A DNA stretch of 64,000 nucleotides from Rhodanobacter sp. B05. GTDB taxonomy: Bacteria; Pseudomonadota; Gammaproteobacteria; Xanthomonadales; Rhodanobacteraceae. Shown here piece by piece: positions 20,520-31,196 of the stretch. The position numbers were made by a program, and so were the translations under genes. Within the stretch, counting starts at the first letter, position 1, and every line of letters starts with the position of its first letter. The stretch spans positions 186,001 to 250,000 of the forward strand of contig NZ_MUNU01000019.1 of the NCBI RefSeq assembly GCF_002001085.1. Direction: 5' to 3'. Under the pieces are notes generated by a model. The model saw only the letters and a program-made list of their open reading frames with translations. It made no database searches and was not told the origin of the DNA.

Positions 20520-20629
20520 CGCCACGTGTCATTTTGTGACGTTCTAGGCGCTAATTCCGGGGTGCTTTGCTAAGATCGGGGAGAGCGATGCGGCAACCGG
20601 TGCCGCGCAATCCAGTGTCGAGGGGAACC

Positions 20630-21067
20630 ATGCAGATACTCACTCCATTGTTCGTGGCAATGCGCGCGCGCCAGCTTGGCCGGCAGTTCCGCGACATTGA
20701 ACGCAGCATCCGGGCCCTACCCAAGCGCAACCGTGACCGGCTGGGCATGCTCACCTTGCGCGAGATCGGGCAGGCCTCGCGCTGCGACTTCCCGCATCTG
20801 TACGGCACCACCCCCGAATCGCGCTACCTGCCCTGGGGTCAGGGTACCGATATCGGCTACGAGCGCGCCCGCTCGAACAATGCCGAGGTAGCGTTGCGCG
20901 GCATCTCCCTGTGGCTGGCGGTCGCCTATCACGAGACCAAGACCACGACCCAGCCCGCCCTGCAGCTGCAGCACCGGCAACTGCTGCAATTGCTGCGTGA
21001 ACTGAAGGAAATCCAGAGCGGCAAGAGCAGCGTGGATGACTGGATGCAGGAAAGCGCCGTCGCCTGA
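20630..21067 (+). CDS. Hypothetical cytoplasmic protein
   Basis: The 145-residue protein has no recognised domain. It is basic at the start (MRARQLGRQFRDIERSIRAL) and helical near the end (LQHRQLLQLLRELKEIQSG), without a signal peptide or membrane segment. The start is set by a good ribosome-binding site AGGGGAACC directly before the ATG. A TAAGAT -10-like element lies about 60 bp upstream (20571). It sits alone between psd and the convergent mltD-like gene. Confidence 0.7.
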   Translation: MQILTPLFVAMRARQLGRQFRDIERSIRALPKRNRDRLGMLTLREIGQASRCDFPHLYGTTPESRYLPWGQGTDIGYERARSNNAEVALRGISLWLAVAYHETKTTTQPALQLQHRQLLQLLRELKEIQSGKSSVDDWMQESAVA

Positions 21068-21102
21068 TCGCTCCCCTGCAAGCAGCAACCGGCGGCTCAC
21101 GC

Positions 21103-22593
21103 TCAGCGGCAGACCGGCACTTTCAGCTGCTGGCCTACCCGAATGCCATGATGCTTGAGCCCGTTCATCTCGGAAATTTCCTGCACGCTTGAACAATGCA
21201 GCTTGCGCACGATGCTGATCAAGGTGTCGCCATGGCGCACGCGATAGCTTTTCGTCGACGGCACCGGGGGAGCGACCGGCTTCGGGTCGGGCACCACCGG
21301 CACCGTCGCGTTATGCAGATCGGCGGCGAGAATCGGCCACGGGCCATCGACACAACGTGAGGCGTAGGCGCGCTCCAGCTGCCTCGGCACCTGCAACAGG
21401 GTTCCGGTCGGCTGGCTTACATCGGGATCGAGCCGGGGATTCAGGTTGCGCAGCGTACGGAACCAGCCGTCGCTCATGCCATCGGCCGAACCCAGGCATA
21501 CGGTGAGCTCGTCCAGCGAGGCGGCCCGCTTCAAGGTGATCGTGCCCGGAACCCCATCGACTTCCGGAAAACGCAGGTTGTAGCTGTCCGGATGCAGGAA
21601 CAGCCAGGCCGCCGCCAATACGGCAGGCACGTAGTCGCGCGTCTCGGGCGACATCTGGTTGTAGACACGCGGGTCATAGAAGCTCACCGAAGTGTCATCC
21701 CCCACCGCGCGCCGCATCCGGCCCTCGCCACCGTTGTAGGCGCCGATGACGAGCTCCAGGTTGTTGTTGAAGATGCGCAGTTGCTCGTTGAGATACTCGG
21801 CGTTCGCCCGTGCCGAGGCCGCCGGATCGAAACGCGTGTCGAAACCATTGTCCACGCCCAGCCCGAACCGCATGCCGGTGGAGTACATGAACTGCAGCGG
21901 GCCGGCGGCGCCGGAACGCGACACCGCGTGCACCTTGCCGCCCGACTCCTGCGCCAGGATGCCGAACAGCAGGGCTTCGGGAAGATCGGCCTTTTCGTAC
22001 GCCGGCCACATCTCGTGGCGCAGATAGCGGTAGTTGACCCAGGCATCCATCAACTGCGGGCGACGCTGGGTCAACCACATCTCCAGCGCGGCCTTGACCG
22101 GCCCGTTCATCGCGATCAGTTGCGACAGCTTCTGCCCATGCAACAGGGTCACGCTGCGCTGCGCCTGCGGCAGGCTGGCCGCGCCGGCATGACCGGCAGC
22201 AAGCGAGGCCTGCGACGAGTCGACATCGCCCGCCAGGTCCTGGTCTCCGCCGAAATCGCCGTCCTTCAGTCGCAGCAGCCGGTCGAACACCGAAAAGAAT
22301 CGCTGCGGATCGCAGCCCGGTGTACTGCCGCACTGGGCCGAAGCCTGCTTCAGGCGGTCGAGCGACTGGCGCAGGGTCAGCTGCGAGGCTTCGAGATCGC
22401 CTTCGCGCGACTGCTGCAGCGCCGTCTCGTAGCCCGTGCTGGCCTGATCGAGCTGGCTGTAGAGCGCATTGACCTGGGCCGATGGCTTGCCACCTCCGGT
22501 ACTGGCGCAGGCGCCGAGCAGGCCGAGCGACACGGCAAGTGTGGCCAGACGCATGGAACGAAACACGGAACACGACAACATCAGCAACTTCAC
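21103..22593 (-). CDS. mltD: Membrane-bound lytic murein transglycosylase D-like lipoprotein
   Basis: The 496-residue protein starts with a lipoprotein signal (LGLLGACAS) and has an N-terminal helical region. An SLT-type catalytic domain follows at about residues 190-330, with the catalytic Glu in GILAQESGGKVHAVSRSGA and the AYNGGEGRMRRA motif. One LysM repeat closes the protein (SYRVRHGDTLISIVRKLH). It cleaves peptidoglycan at the outer membrane. The start is a GTG; an in-frame ATG at 22554 would leave a very short signal and cannot be excluded. Confidence 0.9.
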   Translation of the reverse strand: MKLLMLSCSVFRSMRLATLAVSLGLLGACASTGGGKPSAQVNALYSQLDQASTGYETALQQSREGDLEASQLTLRQSLDRLKQASAQCGSTPGCDPQRFFSVFDRLLRLKDGDFGGDQDLAGDVDSSQASLAAGHAGAASLPQAQRSVTLLHGQKLSQLIAMNGPVKAALEMWLTQRRPQLMDAWVNYRYLRHEMWPAYEKADLPEALLFGILAQESGGKVHAVSRSGAAGPLQFMYSTGMRFGLGVDNGFDTRFDPAASARANAEYLNEQLRIFNNNLELVIGAYNGGEGRMRRAVGDDTSVSFYDPRVYNQMSPETRDYVPAVLAAAWLFLHPDSYNLRFPEVDGVPGTITLKRAASLDELTVCLGSADGMSDGWFRTLRNLNPRLDPDVSQPTGTLLQVPRQLERAYASRCVDGPWPILAADLHNATVPVVPDPKPVAPPVPSTKSYRVRHGDTLISIVRKLHCSSVQEISEMNGLKHHGIRVGQQLKVPVCR

Positions 22594-22703
22594 CCGCGGA
22601 AAACGTCCACCATAGCTGGCACAGCGCCCCGACTCAACGCAGCGCCACGCGACAACATCATCGTGTTGGCTACAATCGCTTGACCACCAACGGACGGAAC
22701 GCC

Positions 22704-24209
22704 ATGACTGACATCCTGATCGGCCGCAACGACAGCGCCAGCGTCAGCCTCGACCCGCATTACGGCAATCGCCACGGCATGATCGCCGGCGCCACCGGCA
22801 CCGGAAAATCCGTCTCGCTGATGGTGCTGGCCGAAGGTTTCTCGCGGTTGGGCGTGCCGTGCTTCCTGGCCGATGCCAAGGGAGATCTGGCCGGCCTGTC
22901 GATGGCGGCTGCCGAGGCGGGCGACAAACTCAAGGCACGGCTGGACAAGATCAAGCTCACCGACTGGAAGCCGCAGGCCAATCCGGTGGTGTTCTGGGAC
23001 ATCTACGGCAAACTCGGCCACCCGGTGCGCGCCACCATCAGCGAGATGGGCCCGACCCTGCTCGGTCGCGTGCTGGAATTGAACGACACCCAGGAAGGCG
23101 TGCTGGAAGTGATCTTCAAGGCCGCCGACGACCAAGGCTGGCTGCTGCTGGATCTGGCCGACCTGCGCGCGTTGCTTACCTACGCATCGGAAAACGCCAA
23201 GGACATCTCGACCCACTACGGCCTGATCAGCACCACCAGCATCGCGGCTATCCAGCGTGCGGTCCTGAAACTTGAAAGCGACGGTGCCGACCAGTTCTTC
23301 GGCGAACCGGCGCTGGAGCTGACCGACCTGATGCGCCAGGACATGAGTGGCCGCGGCATCATCAACGTGCTCGCCGCCGATCAACTGATCCTGAAGCCGC
23401 GGTTGTATTCCACCTTCCTGCTGTGGCTGCTGTCTGAACTGTTCGAACAATTGCCCGAGGTGGGCGATCTCGATCAGCCGAAGATGGTGTTTTTCTTCGA
23501 CGAGGCGCACCTGCTGTTCGACGATGCGACGCCGGCGTTGCAGCAGCGCGTCGAGCAGGTCGTGCGGCTGATCCGTTCCAAGGGCGTCGGCGTGTATTTC
23601 TGTTCGCAGAATCCCGACGACGTGCCGGGTGTGATCCTTGGCCAGCTCGGCAACCGCATCCAGCACGCACTGCGCGCGTTCACCCCGCGCGATCAGAAGG
23701 CGGTCAAGGCGGCGGCGGAAACCTTCGTCGCCAATCCGAAACTCGATGTCATCGAGGCGATCACCAGACTGGCGGTAGGCGAGGCGCTGGCCTCCACCTT
23801 GGCCAACGGCGGTGTACCCACGCCGGTCGAACAGATACTGGTGACCACGCCGTGCTGCCGCATCGGCGCGATCACCGACGCCGAGCGCTCCACCATCCGC
23901 CAGCGCTCGCCCGTCGGCGCGAAGTACGACACGACCGTCAACCGCGAATCCGCCGCCGAGATGCTGGCCAAACGTGCCGAGGACAAAACCGCCGATGCCG
24001 CCACCGTCGCCGCCGGTGCGACCAAGGATGCATCCGGACAAGCAGGATCGGGCTGGGGCGGTGCCGTGCATGACGCGATCTTCGGCACCAAACGTCGCCA
24101 GGGCATGATCGAGACGATGAGCAAGCAGATGGTGCGCACGGCCGGCAGCCAGCTCGGCCGGCAAATCCTGCGCGGCGTGCTCGGGGGTATTTTCGGCGGC
24201 AAGCGCTGA
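22704..24209 (+). CDS. yjgR: HerA/DUF853-type P-loop ATPase (YjgR family)
   Basis: The 501-residue protein matches the E. coli YjgR length. It has Walker A GATGTGKS near residue 30 and Walker B MVFFFDEAHLLF in the second third. A sensor-like YFCSQNPDDVPG and a Gly-rich basic C-terminus (GVLGGIFGGKR) follow. The family is related to HerA/FtsK translocases, but its job is not established. The ATG at 22704 is taken because the upstream frame lacks homology. The next gene starts 12 bp downstream. Confidence 0.9.
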   Translation: MTDILIGRNDSASVSLDPHYGNRHGMIAGATGTGKSVSLMVLAEGFSRLGVPCFLADAKGDLAGLSMAAAEAGDKLKARLDKIKLTDWKPQANPVVFWDIYGKLGHPVRATISEMGPTLLGRVLELNDTQEGVLEVIFKAADDQGWLLLDLADLRALLTYASENAKDISTHYGLISTTSIAAIQRAVLKLESDGADQFFGEPALELTDLMRQDMSGRGIINVLAADQLILKPRLYSTFLLWLLSELFEQLPEVGDLDQPKMVFFFDEAHLLFDDATPALQQRVEQVVRLIRSKGVGVYFCSQNPDDVPGVILGQLGNRIQHALRAFTPRDQKAVKAAAETFVANPKLDVIEAITRLAVGEALASTLANGGVPTPVEQILVTTPCCRIGAITDAERSTIRQRSPVGAKYDTTVNRESAAEMLAKRAEDKTADAATVAAGATKDASGQAGSGWGGAVHDAIFGTKRRQGMIETMSKQMVRTAGSQLGRQILRGVLGGIFGGKR

Positions 24210-24221
24210 AGCATCCTGCTC

Positions 24222-25466
24222 ATGTCGAAAGTCGAACTGATCGACCTGCGCCAGCCGCTTTCCTGGCATGTGCTGGATGCCTTGCGTTACCCGCTGCGTG
24301 CCAGCGCCCTGCCCGGCCTCGTCATCTTCACCCTGGCGCACTACCTGGCCTTGCTGCCGGCCGCCGGCTGGTTGCTGGAGCTGGTGATCTGGGCCGCCAC
24401 CTACCTGTATGCACTGGAATGCCTGCGCCACAGCGCCGACGGCTTTGCGCAGCCGCCGGAGTTCGCCGAACCGGGCCATGGCGGCTGGGCGCTGGTGGCG
24501 ATCCTGCTGTGGTCGACCCTGCTGACCCTGGCGGTGAAGCTGAATTTCGGCGGCAGCACCTGGCTGGTCAGCGCGTTGACAGCCATCACGCTGCCCGCCA
24601 TCGCGATGTCGCTGGCGCTGGACGGCGGCGTTTCGCACGCGCTGAATCCGCTGACCTGGCTGCAGATCATGGCGCGCTTCGGTTCACCCTACCTGCTGCT
24701 GATCGGCGTGCAACTGTTGATCGCGTTGCTGCTCGGCTCGGCTCAGCTGGGTCTGGAGCACGTGCTGCCTCGGTTACTGTCGCTGCCGCTGTTCTATTTC
24801 GTGGCGATCTACGCCACCCTTTTCAACTTCCGCCTGATGGGCGTGCTGATCCACCAGCGCCACGAACAATTCGGCCTGCAACCGAAGGCCCGCCAACTCG
24901 CCACGCAGAACCACCAGGACGACGACCAGCGCTTGCTGGACGACGCCAATGAGCTGGGGCAGCAGCAACCGCAAGCGGCACTCGAACTGCTGGTACCGCG
25001 CCTGCGCGATCGCGCCGCGCCGGCGTCGCTGCACCTGGCCTACCGCCAGTTGCTGAAACAGCAGGGCTTGCGTGATGCACTGCTTGTGCATGGGCAGATC
25101 TGGATGGCCGCCCTGATCGCCCAGGGCGAACCGCGACGGGCGCTTGGCGTCCTGCAGGAATGCCTCGGCCTGGATGCGGATTTCACTCCGGACGATCCGC
25201 GTACCTGTGGCGAACTGGCCGACCTGGCCGCCCGCCTGGGCATCAGCCGAATCGCCCTGAAGCTCTGCCGCGGCTACCTGCAACACTGGCCCCGGGACAC
25301 GCAGACACCCCACTACGGGCTGCTTGCCTCGCGCCTGCTTGCCGAACATGCCGACCAGCATGCGGAAGCGAGGCAACTGCTCGACCAACTCGCTGCCGCG
25401 TGGCCCGAACATCCCCTGCGCGCCGAGATCGAACAGCAGCGACAACGCCTGGCCGGCTTCGCATGA
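24222..25466 (+). CDS. Integral membrane protein with TPR-like cytoplasmic tail
   Basis: The 414-residue protein has about six hydrophobic segments in residues 25-210, followed by a soluble helical part from about 220 that reads like degenerate TPR or SEL1-type repeats ([36 protein letters not shown]-like). The function is unknown. It lies between yjgR and greB, and its TGA overlaps the greB ATG (ATGA), so all three genes are probably co-transcribed. Confidence 0.75.
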   Translation: MSKVELIDLRQPLSWHVLDALRYPLRASALPGLVIFTLAHYLALLPAAGWLLELVIWAATYLYALECLRHSADGFAQPPEFAEPGHGGWALVAILLWSTLLTLAVKLNFGGSTWLVSALTAITLPAIAMSLALDGGVSHALNPLTWLQIMARFGSPYLLLIGVQLLIALLLGSAQLGLEHVLPRLLSLPLFYFVAIYATLFNFRLMGVLIHQRHEQFGLQPKARQLATQNHQDDDQRLLDDANELGQQQPQAALELLVPRLRDRAAPASLHLAYRQLLKQQGLRDALLVHGQIWMAALIAQGEPRRALGVLQECLGLDADFTPDDPRTCGELADLAARLGISRIALKLCRGYLQHWPRDTQTPHYGLLASRLLAEHADQHAEARQLLDQLAAAWPEHPLRAEIEQQRQRLAGFA

Positions 25467-25963
25467 GTCGCTGGCGCCCACCGTCGCCGGGTTCGACCGC
25501 GATCATCACCCGCGAAGGCTTCGAGCGGCTCAAGACCGAGCTGGACCATCTGTGGCACACCGTGCGCCCGGAGGTGGTCAAGGCGATCACTGCTGCTGCG
25601 GCCGAGGGCGACCGTTCGGAGAACGCCGAATACATCTATCGCAAGAAGCAACTGGCCGAGATCGATCGTCGCGTGCGCTACCTGAGCAAGCGGATACCCT
25701 CGCTGAAGGTGGCCGAGGGTACGCCCGGCGACCGCGCACAGGTGTTCTTCGGCGCCACCATCGAACTCGAGAATGTCGACACCGGTGAAGCGCTGCTCTA
25801 CCGCATCGTCGGGCCCGACGAGACCGACGCGAAACAGGGCTGGATCAGCATCGACTCGCCGATCGCGCGAGCCGTGCTGAAAAAGCGCATGGACGACGAA
25901 TTCGTCGCCGAACTGCCGGCCGGACCGGCGCGGTTTGCCGTGATCGCCGTGGACTATCGCTGA
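25463..25963 (+). CDS. greB: Transcription elongation factor GreB
   Basis: GreB enters the secondary channel of backtracked RNA polymerase and stimulates RNA cleavage. The 166-residue protein has the N-terminal coiled coil with the acidic tip ([20 protein letters not shown]) and the C-terminal FKBP-like domain ([19 protein letters not shown]). The GreB-type [15 protein letters not shown] distinguishes it from GreA. The start overlaps the preceding stop. The 3' end overlaps the convergent phnD-like gene by 10 bp. Confidence 0.95.
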   Translation: MSRWRPPSPGSTAIITREGFERLKTELDHLWHTVRPEVVKAITAAAAEGDRSENAEYIYRKKQLAEIDRRVRYLSKRIPSLKVAEGTPGDRAQVFFGATIELENVDTGEALLYRIVGPDETDAKQGWISIDSPIARAVLKKRMDDEFVAELPAGPARFAVIAVDYR

Positions 25964-26958
25964 TTCAACATCTGGGTGGCGCGTTGATAGTCGCGCTCGA
26001 TCTGATCCAGCCGCGCCTGCCGCGCCTGCGAGCTGACCCACTGGCTGTGCTCGGCCTGCGCGCGCAGCAAGGCGTGTTGCATGTCGACGAACGGCTGCAG
26101 TACCTGACTGGTTTCCGGAGCGAAGCCACCCAGGTCGGGAATGCGCGCAAGCTGGTCGCGTTCGCGCTCACCAACGGCGCCCGGTGTGCTGCCGTACGCC
26201 AGCAGGAACGCCGTCAGGCGTGCCCGCAACGCGGCGGGGATGCCTTCGCGCAATACCAGCACACCGGAAGGGATCAGACCGGAGCGCCAGATCACCTTGA
26301 GCTGGGCCGCCTCGCGCGGGAAGTTGCGCCGGAACAGGTCCATGTCGGGGTTGTTGCTGCTGGCCACGTCCACTTCGTGGTTGACCACGGCAAGCAGGTT
26401 GCCCTGGTGGTCGCCGACCTCCACACGTGCAAAGAACGTGTCGGAATTGAGTCCGCGTGGCGCGAAGACATAGGCTTCCGGCGCGGTGTAACCGCTCACC
26501 GACAGATGCTCGCTGCGCGCATAGCTCCAGCGCCCGGGTGCCGCCAGCAGGCCGGCCAGCGTGCGGATCGGGCTGTCCGCCCGCACCACCAGCATCGCCA
26601 CGTTGCCGCGCGCGCCATCGCTGCGCACGAACTGCGCGAACACCTGCATGTGCTGGCGCGTCACCGCCTCGACCGCCAGCTTGCCGGACAGGAAGGCGAT
26701 GTCCACGCGCTGTGCGCCGATGGCGTCGGAAAGGCTCGCGTAACTGCCCACCGACACCGTCGTCACCGGATGCCCCAGTTGCTTGTGCAGGTCATCCAGC
26801 AGCGGTCGCCACTGTTCCAGGGATTCGGCCGCACTGCCGATGGGCAGAATGCCGAAACGGATCGGTGCTGCCGCATCGGCCTGACTGTCCGCCGCGCGCA
26901 CCGTGCCTGCGACACAGGCCAGTGCGCCCAGCAACAGGCACGGCATCACGATGCGCAT
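25954..26958 (-). CDS. PhnD-like periplasmic phosphate/phosphonate-type binding protein
   Basis: The 334-residue protein has a signal peptide ([24 protein letters not shown]) and the PhnD/SsuA/transferrin-type fold: [32 protein letters not shown] and a middle [14 protein letters not shown]. No permease or ATPase genes accompany it, so it may serve an orphan sensor or distant transporter. The tail after about residue 290 is a charged helix. Start placed at the signal peptide, 33 codons inside a longer frame. The ends of this gene and greB overlap. Confidence 0.82.
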   Translation of the reverse strand: MRIVMPCLLLGALACVAGTVRAADSQADAAAPIRFGILPIGSAAESLEQWRPLLDDLHKQLGHPVTTVSVGSYASLSDAIGAQRVDIAFLSGKLAVEAVTRQHMQVFAQFVRSDGARGNVAMLVVRADSPIRTLAGLLAAPGRWSYARSEHLSVSGYTAPEAYVFAPRGLNSDTFFARVEVGDHQGNLLAVVNHEVDVASSNNPDMDLFRRNFPREAAQLKVIWRSGLIPSGVLVLREGIPAALRARLTAFLLAYGSTPGAVGERERDQLARIPDLGGFAPETSQVLQPFVDMQHALLRAQAEHSQWVSSQARQARLDQIERDYQRATQMLNQR

Positions 26959-27152
26959 GGAAGCGCGCCAACCAAACCACGACGCCCACTCGTGTCTTGC
27001 GATATTCAACACGCCTGCCCCTGACTTGCCCGCTGCGCTCTGTATAGTCGCGATCACCGATCAGGGCAAGTTGCACCCGTGCAGCTGCTCTCACATGTCG
27101 AATCGCCGTGTCTGCAATACTGTCCATCCGGATGCCGTGGAGGGCGACACTG

Positions 27153-27788
27153 TTGGAAGAACTCGATGCACTCACACCCCTGGTCGCGCGCAGGAGTTCA
27201 CCCGCCGCGGTACAGGGCTCACGCCTGACGTTCTTCCGACAGTGGCTGCGTCACCCCCTGCGCATGTCCTCGATCACGCCCTCCGGCCGCCAGTTGGCCC
27301 GCATGATGGCGGCAGCCGTTTCCCCGGACGCGCAAGGGGTGATCGAACTGGGCGCCGGCACCGGCGTGATTACCCAGGCACTGATCAACCACGGGATCAG
27401 GCCCGAGCGGTTGCTGGTGGTCGAGATGAACGACGTGCTGCATGAATTGCTGCGTCAGGCGTTTCCCCGCGCGAACGTGGTTTGTGGCGATGCGCGGACC
27501 CTGCGGAAACTGACCACCGAGGGCGGCACGTTCGGCACTCGCCCGGTCGACGCCGTGGTCAGCAGCCTGGGCTTGCTGGCCATGCCCGCATCCGTACAGC
27601 ATGACATTCTGGCCGCCGCGTTCGAGGTATTGCGCCCGCGTGGTGGCGTCTTCGTCCAGTATACGTATGGACCCTCCAGGCCGGTGGCGGCGGAAGTCTG
27701 CGCCACACTCGGCCTGCGCGCACGGCGCCACGGCTGGGCATGGCGCAACCTGCCGCCTGCGCGTGTGTACGTCTACTCTCGCGATTGA
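27153..27788 (+). CDS. Class I SAM methyltransferase, phospholipid N-methyltransferase (PmtA)-like
   Basis: The product resembles PmtA/KsgA-like methyltransferases: SSITPSGRQLARMM, the SAM loop VIELGAGTGVITQALI, VVEMNDVLHELL and VVCGDART. PmtA makes monomethyl- to phosphatidylcholine from phosphatidylethanolamine, but rRNA or other targets are possible. Ribosome-binding GGAGGG at 27139-27144 favours a TTG start at 27153 (211 residues). A GTG at 27108 or ATG at 27132 would give a longer N-terminus without a visible binding site. Confidence 0.78.
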   Translation: MEELDALTPLVARRSSPAAVQGSRLTFFRQWLRHPLRMSSITPSGRQLARMMAAAVSPDAQGVIELGAGTGVITQALINHGIRPERLLVVEMNDVLHELLRQAFPRANVVCGDARTLRKLTTEGGTFGTRPVDAVVSSLGLLAMPASVQHDILAAAFEVLRPRGGVFVQYTYGPSRPVAAEVCATLGLRARRHGWAWRNLPPARVYVYSRD

Positions 27789-27846
27789 GCCGACGCGGCG
27801 CGCTGCAGTTCGCGGGCATGGCGGGCGTGGACAGCCCGGACCCCGC

Positions 27847-28653
27847 TCATATCACGCCGGGCGCAGGATATCTCCGGCCCGCGCGCCTGGCCTGATAGCA
27901 CGCCGTGTTCCGGTGAAAGGCCTCCACGGCGTTGTCGTCTCGCCATCCCGGCAACCCGGACAGCGGCAGGGGACGCAGTTCGAGCGGATCGTTGAGCAGG
28001 TTGCCGCTGGCGATCGCTCCGGCACAGTGGGCGCCGATGCTGGACGCGTCCGCATCGGCTGACTGGAACACCAGCGCCTTGCCGACCAGCAGCCGGGTCG
28101 GGTCCAGGGCCAGTTCGAGCAAGGCGTGTCCGAACAGTTGCAGCTGGATCGTGCCATCCAGCCACGCTTGTCGCTGGCGCCAGAACAGGCCATGCCAGTC
28201 ATGCGCATCCCACAACGCCAGCACGGCAGGATCCCGCAGCCACACGATCACGCCGGCTTCGTCGAAGTGGGTCAGTGCGTATTGCGCACGGGAGCGGATT
28301 TTCGGGCCCATGCGCGCGATCTCGGCAATCTGGCGCCGGTTCAATGCCTGCTTGAGCGCTGGATGGCGCAGCCAGATCAGGGCGTTCAGCAGATCGTGCC
28401 AGTTGCCCTCGCGCGTCGCGATGTCTCCCCGCTCGGCAATGCGCTGTTCGTAATGCCGGCCATCCGCCAACAGCGACGGCGTCTGCGCCACGAAGCGATA
28501 CGAAGCCTCTCCGGACCAGCCGTCGTTGAGCTGGTCCATCGATGGCCAGCTGTCGCCTTCGAGCCACGCCGCGTGGTCGCCCCACGCCATCAGTGGCATG
28601 CGCTGGAAGACCCTCCGGTCGATCTCGCCGCGTGCCGGTGCGACGTAGCGCAT
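27847..28653 (-). CDS. DUF3025 family protein
   Basis: The 268-residue protein matches the DUF3025 family: FVAQTPSLLADGRHYEQRI, TREGNWHDLLNALIW and HFDEAGVIVWLRDP. The function is unknown. The family has no membrane segments or signal and is usually a single chromosomal gene in Proteobacteria. It starts 7 bp after the rimO stop and probably shares its transcript. Confidence 0.85.
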   Translation of the reverse strand: MRYVAPARGEIDRRVFQRMPLMAWGDHAAWLEGDSWPSMDQLNDGWSGEASYRFVAQTPSLLADGRHYEQRIAERGDIATREGNWHDLLNALIWLRHPALKQALNRRQIAEIARMGPKIRSRAQYALTHFDEAGVIVWLRDPAVLALWDAHDWHGLFWRQRQAWLDGTIQLQLFGHALLELALDPTRLLVGKALVFQSADADASSIGAHCAGAIASGNLLNDPLELRPLPLSGLPGWRDDNAVEAFHRNTACYQARRAGRRYPAPGVI

Positions 28654-28660
28654 GGCAGGC

Positions 28661-29998
28661 TCAGATCACCGCCAGCGTCGGATGGGCCAGACGCGCCTGC
28701 AAATCATGCTCGCCCGCGCCTTCGACCACCACCTCGACGAACTGGCCGGGATTCAGCTTCTGGCCGTCGGCGATCAGCACGGTGCCGTCGATTTCCGGCG
28801 CGTCCGCCGCGGAGCGGGCGACCGCCCCATTCGCACCTGCTTCGTCGACCAGCACCTGGATGGTGCGGCCGATCTTGCCCTGCAGCCTGGCCGCGGAGAT
28901 TTCCGCCTGCACCGCCATGAACTGTTCGAGGCGGTCCTCCTTCAATTCCTCGGACACCGGATCGGGCAGCTCGTTGGCCTTCGCCCCATCGACCGGCGAG
29001 TAGGCGAACGCGCCGACGCGGTCGAGCTTCGCCTCGCGCAGGAAATCGAGCAGTTCCTCGAACTCGGCATCGGTCTCGCCGGGAAAGCCGACGATGAACG
29101 TGCTGCGGATGGTCAGATCCGGCACTACCTTGCGCCAGGCGTTGATGCGCTCCAGCGTCTTGTCGATATTGCCGGGGCGCTTCATCAGCTTGAGGATGCG
29201 CGGGCTCGCATGCTGGAACGGGATGTCCAGGTACGGCAGCAATTTGCCGGCAGCCATCAACGGCATCAGCTCGTCCACGTGCGGGTACGGGTAGACGTAA
29301 TGCAGTCGCGTCCACACGCCAAGCTCGGACAGTCCCTCGCACAGCTCGGTCATGCGCGTGCGATACGCCTTGTCGCGCCAGCTGCGCTCGACGTACTTCA
29401 GGTCGACGCCATAGGCGCTGGTGTCCTGCGAGATCACCAGCAGTTCCTTCACACCGCCCTTGACCAGCCGTTCGGCCTCCCGCAATACCTCGTCGACCGG
29501 ACGCGACACCAGGTTGCCGCGCATCGACGGGATGATGCAGAAGCTGCAGCGGTGATTGCAGCCTTCGGAAATCTTCAGGTAGGCATAGTGCTTCGGCGTG
29601 AGTTTCACACCGGTGTCCGGCACGATGTCGATGAACTTGTTGCGCTTCGGCGGCAGCGCAGCATGCACGGCACTCATCACGCTGGCGTAGTCCTGCGGAC
29701 CGCTGATCGACAACACGTCCGGGTAGGCCTCGCGGATCAGTCCGTCGCGCTTGCCCAGGCAGCCGGTGACGATCACCTTGCCGTTCTCGTTGAGCGCGGT
29801 GCCGATCGCGTCCAGCGACTCCTGCACCGCCGCGTCGATGAAGCCGCAAGTGTTCACCACCACCGCGTCGGCGGCGCCATAGCTGGGCACGATCTCGTAG
29901 CCCTCGACCTTGAGCTGGGTGAGGATGCGCTCGGAATCGACCAGCGCCTTGGGGCAGCCAAGGCTGACAAAGCCGATCTTGTGGGCGGTCTGGGACAT
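28661..29998 (-). CDS. rimO: Ribosomal protein S12 methylthiotransferase
   Basis: RimO is a radical-SAM enzyme that methylthiolates Asp89 of ribosomal protein S12. The 445-residue protein has the N-terminal MTTase domain with [14 protein letters not shown] and VVNTCGFI, and the radical-SAM triad in [20 protein letters not shown]-terminal TRAM domain starts around residue 375. The start [14 protein letters not shown] is standard. It diverges from the dienelactone hydrolase gene with 109 bp between. Confidence 0.97.
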   Translation of the reverse strand: MSQTAHKIGFVSLGCPKALVDSERILTQLKVEGYEIVPSYGAADAVVVNTCGFIDAAVQESLDAIGTALNENGKVIVTGCLGKRDGLIREAYPDVLSISGPQDYASVMSAVHAALPPKRNKFIDIVPDTGVKLTPKHYAYLKISEGCNHRCSFCIIPSMRGNLVSRPVDEVLREAERLVKGGVKELLVISQDTSAYGVDLKYVERSWRDKAYRTRMTELCEGLSELGVWTRLHYVYPYPHVDELMPLMAAGKLLPYLDIPFQHASPRILKLMKRPGNIDKTLERINAWRKVVPDLTIRSTFIVGFPGETDAEFEELLDFLREAKLDRVGAFAYSPVDGAKANELPDPVSEELKEDRLEQFMAVQAEISAARLQGKIGRTIQVLVDEAGANGAVARSAADAPEIDGTVLIADGQKLNPGQFVEVVVEGAGEHDLQARLAHPTLAVI

Positions 29999-30107
29999 GG
30001 TGGGGGCAGCCGTGAATATTGCGTGGAAACAGCCGATTATACGGGAGCGCCGCACCCCTGCCGCTGCGGCTAACATCAGGATGTCGAAGCAAACCTCAGG
30101 AACGACC

Positions 30108-30776
30108 ATGGGCCAGCACATCAACCTCCCCACCGGCGGCACCCAATGCATCGGCGCCTACCTGGCCAAACCCGACGGCAAGCCCAGGGGCGGCCTGGTG
30201 GTGATCCAGGAGATCTTCGGCGTCACCGCTCACATGCGCAGCGTGGTCGATCGCTTTGCCGAGCATGGTTACACCGCGATCGCGCCAGCCTTCTTCGACC
30301 ACCTGGAAACCGGCGTGGAGTTGAGCACCGACCAGGTCGGCGCCAATCAGGGCAAGCGGCTGGTGACGGAGCTGGGGCTTGATCGCGCACTCGAGGACGT
30401 GGCCAGCGCGGCCGAAGCCATCGCGTCGGCCGGCAGGATCGGGACGGTCGGCTATTGCTGGGGCGGCACGGTCGCCCTGCTCGCGGCCCTGCGGCTGGGT
30501 CTGCCTTCGGTGAGCTATTACGGCGCACGCAACCTGGCCTTCCTGCATGAAGTGCCCAAGGCACCGATGATGTTCCATTTCGGCGAGAAGGACCAGCACA
30601 TCACGCCGGACATGGTGGAAAAGCACCGCGTCGCGTTTCCGCAAATGGACGTCCATACCTATCCGGCCGATCACGCTTTCAACCGCGACGGCAGCGCGCC
30701 CTACCACGAGCCCAGCGCGAAACTCGCGCTGCAACGGACGCTGGCCTTCTTCGACAAGTACCTCGCCAGCGCATGA
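30108..30776 (+). CDS. Dienelactone hydrolase family protein
   Basis: The 222-residue alpha/beta hydrolase has the nucleophilic Cys in [13 protein letters not shown], and the Asp and His in [10 protein letters not shown] and [11 protein letters not shown]. The dienelactone fold acts on carboxymethylenebutenolide and other small esters. The start MGQHINLP is chosen by the AGGAACGACC ribosome-binding site. The gene overlaps the HIT gene by 4 bp and heads an eight-gene plus-strand run. Confidence 0.92.
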   Translation: MGQHINLPTGGTQCIGAYLAKPDGKPRGGLVVIQEIFGVTAHMRSVVDRFAEHGYTAIAPAFFDHLETGVELSTDQVGANQGKRLVTELGLDRALEDVASAAEAIASAGRIGTVGYCWGGTVALLAALRLGLPSVSYYGARNLAFLHEVPKAPMMFHFGEKDQHITPDMVEKHRVAFPQMDVHTYPADHAFNRDGSAPYHEPSAKLALQRTLAFFDKYLASA

Positions 30777-31195
30777 ATGGAGGCGCATTCGCACTCGACC
30801 CCCGGCTGGCCGCGGACACGTGCCTGGTCGCCTCGCTGCCGTTGTGCGATGTGCAACTGATGAACGATGCACGTTACGCCTGGCTGGTGCTGGTACCGCG
30901 TCGCGGCAGCCTCGTCGAAATCGCCGACCTGAGTGACGACGACCAGGCGCTGCTGTGGCGCGAAGTGAACCTTGCCGCACGCGTGCTGCGTGCCGTCGCG
31001 CCCTGCGACAAGCTCAACCTGGGCGTATTGGGCAACATCGTGCGGCAGTTGCACGTGCACGTCGTCGCGCGCTGCCAGGGTGATGCCGCCTGGCCTGGAC
31101 CGGTCTGGGGTCACGGGCAGGCGCAGCCCTACGCCGAGGATGCGCTGCACGAACGGCTGGCGGCAGTGCGCCACGCGCTGGAAGCGTCGGGTTAG
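30773..31195 (+). CDS. HIT-family nucleotide hydrolase
   Basis: The 140-residue HIT domain has the motif GNIVRQLHVHVVARCQGD. The first His of the classical triad is Gln, while the remaining two are kept, a form common in bacterial HIT proteins of the COG0537 type. It likely hydrolyses a dinucleotide or AMP-linked substrate. It overlaps the upstream gene by 4 bp and stops 1 bp before the pxpB start, so it may be coupled to the pyroglutamate genes although no link in function is known. Confidence 0.9.
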   Translation: MNGGAFALDPRLAADTCLVASLPLCDVQLMNDARYAWLVLVPRRGSLVEIADLSDDDQALLWREVNLAARVLRAVAPCDKLNLGVLGNIVRQLHVHVVARCQGDAAWPGPVWGHGQAQPYAEDALHERLAAVRHALEASG

Positions 31196-31196
31196 C

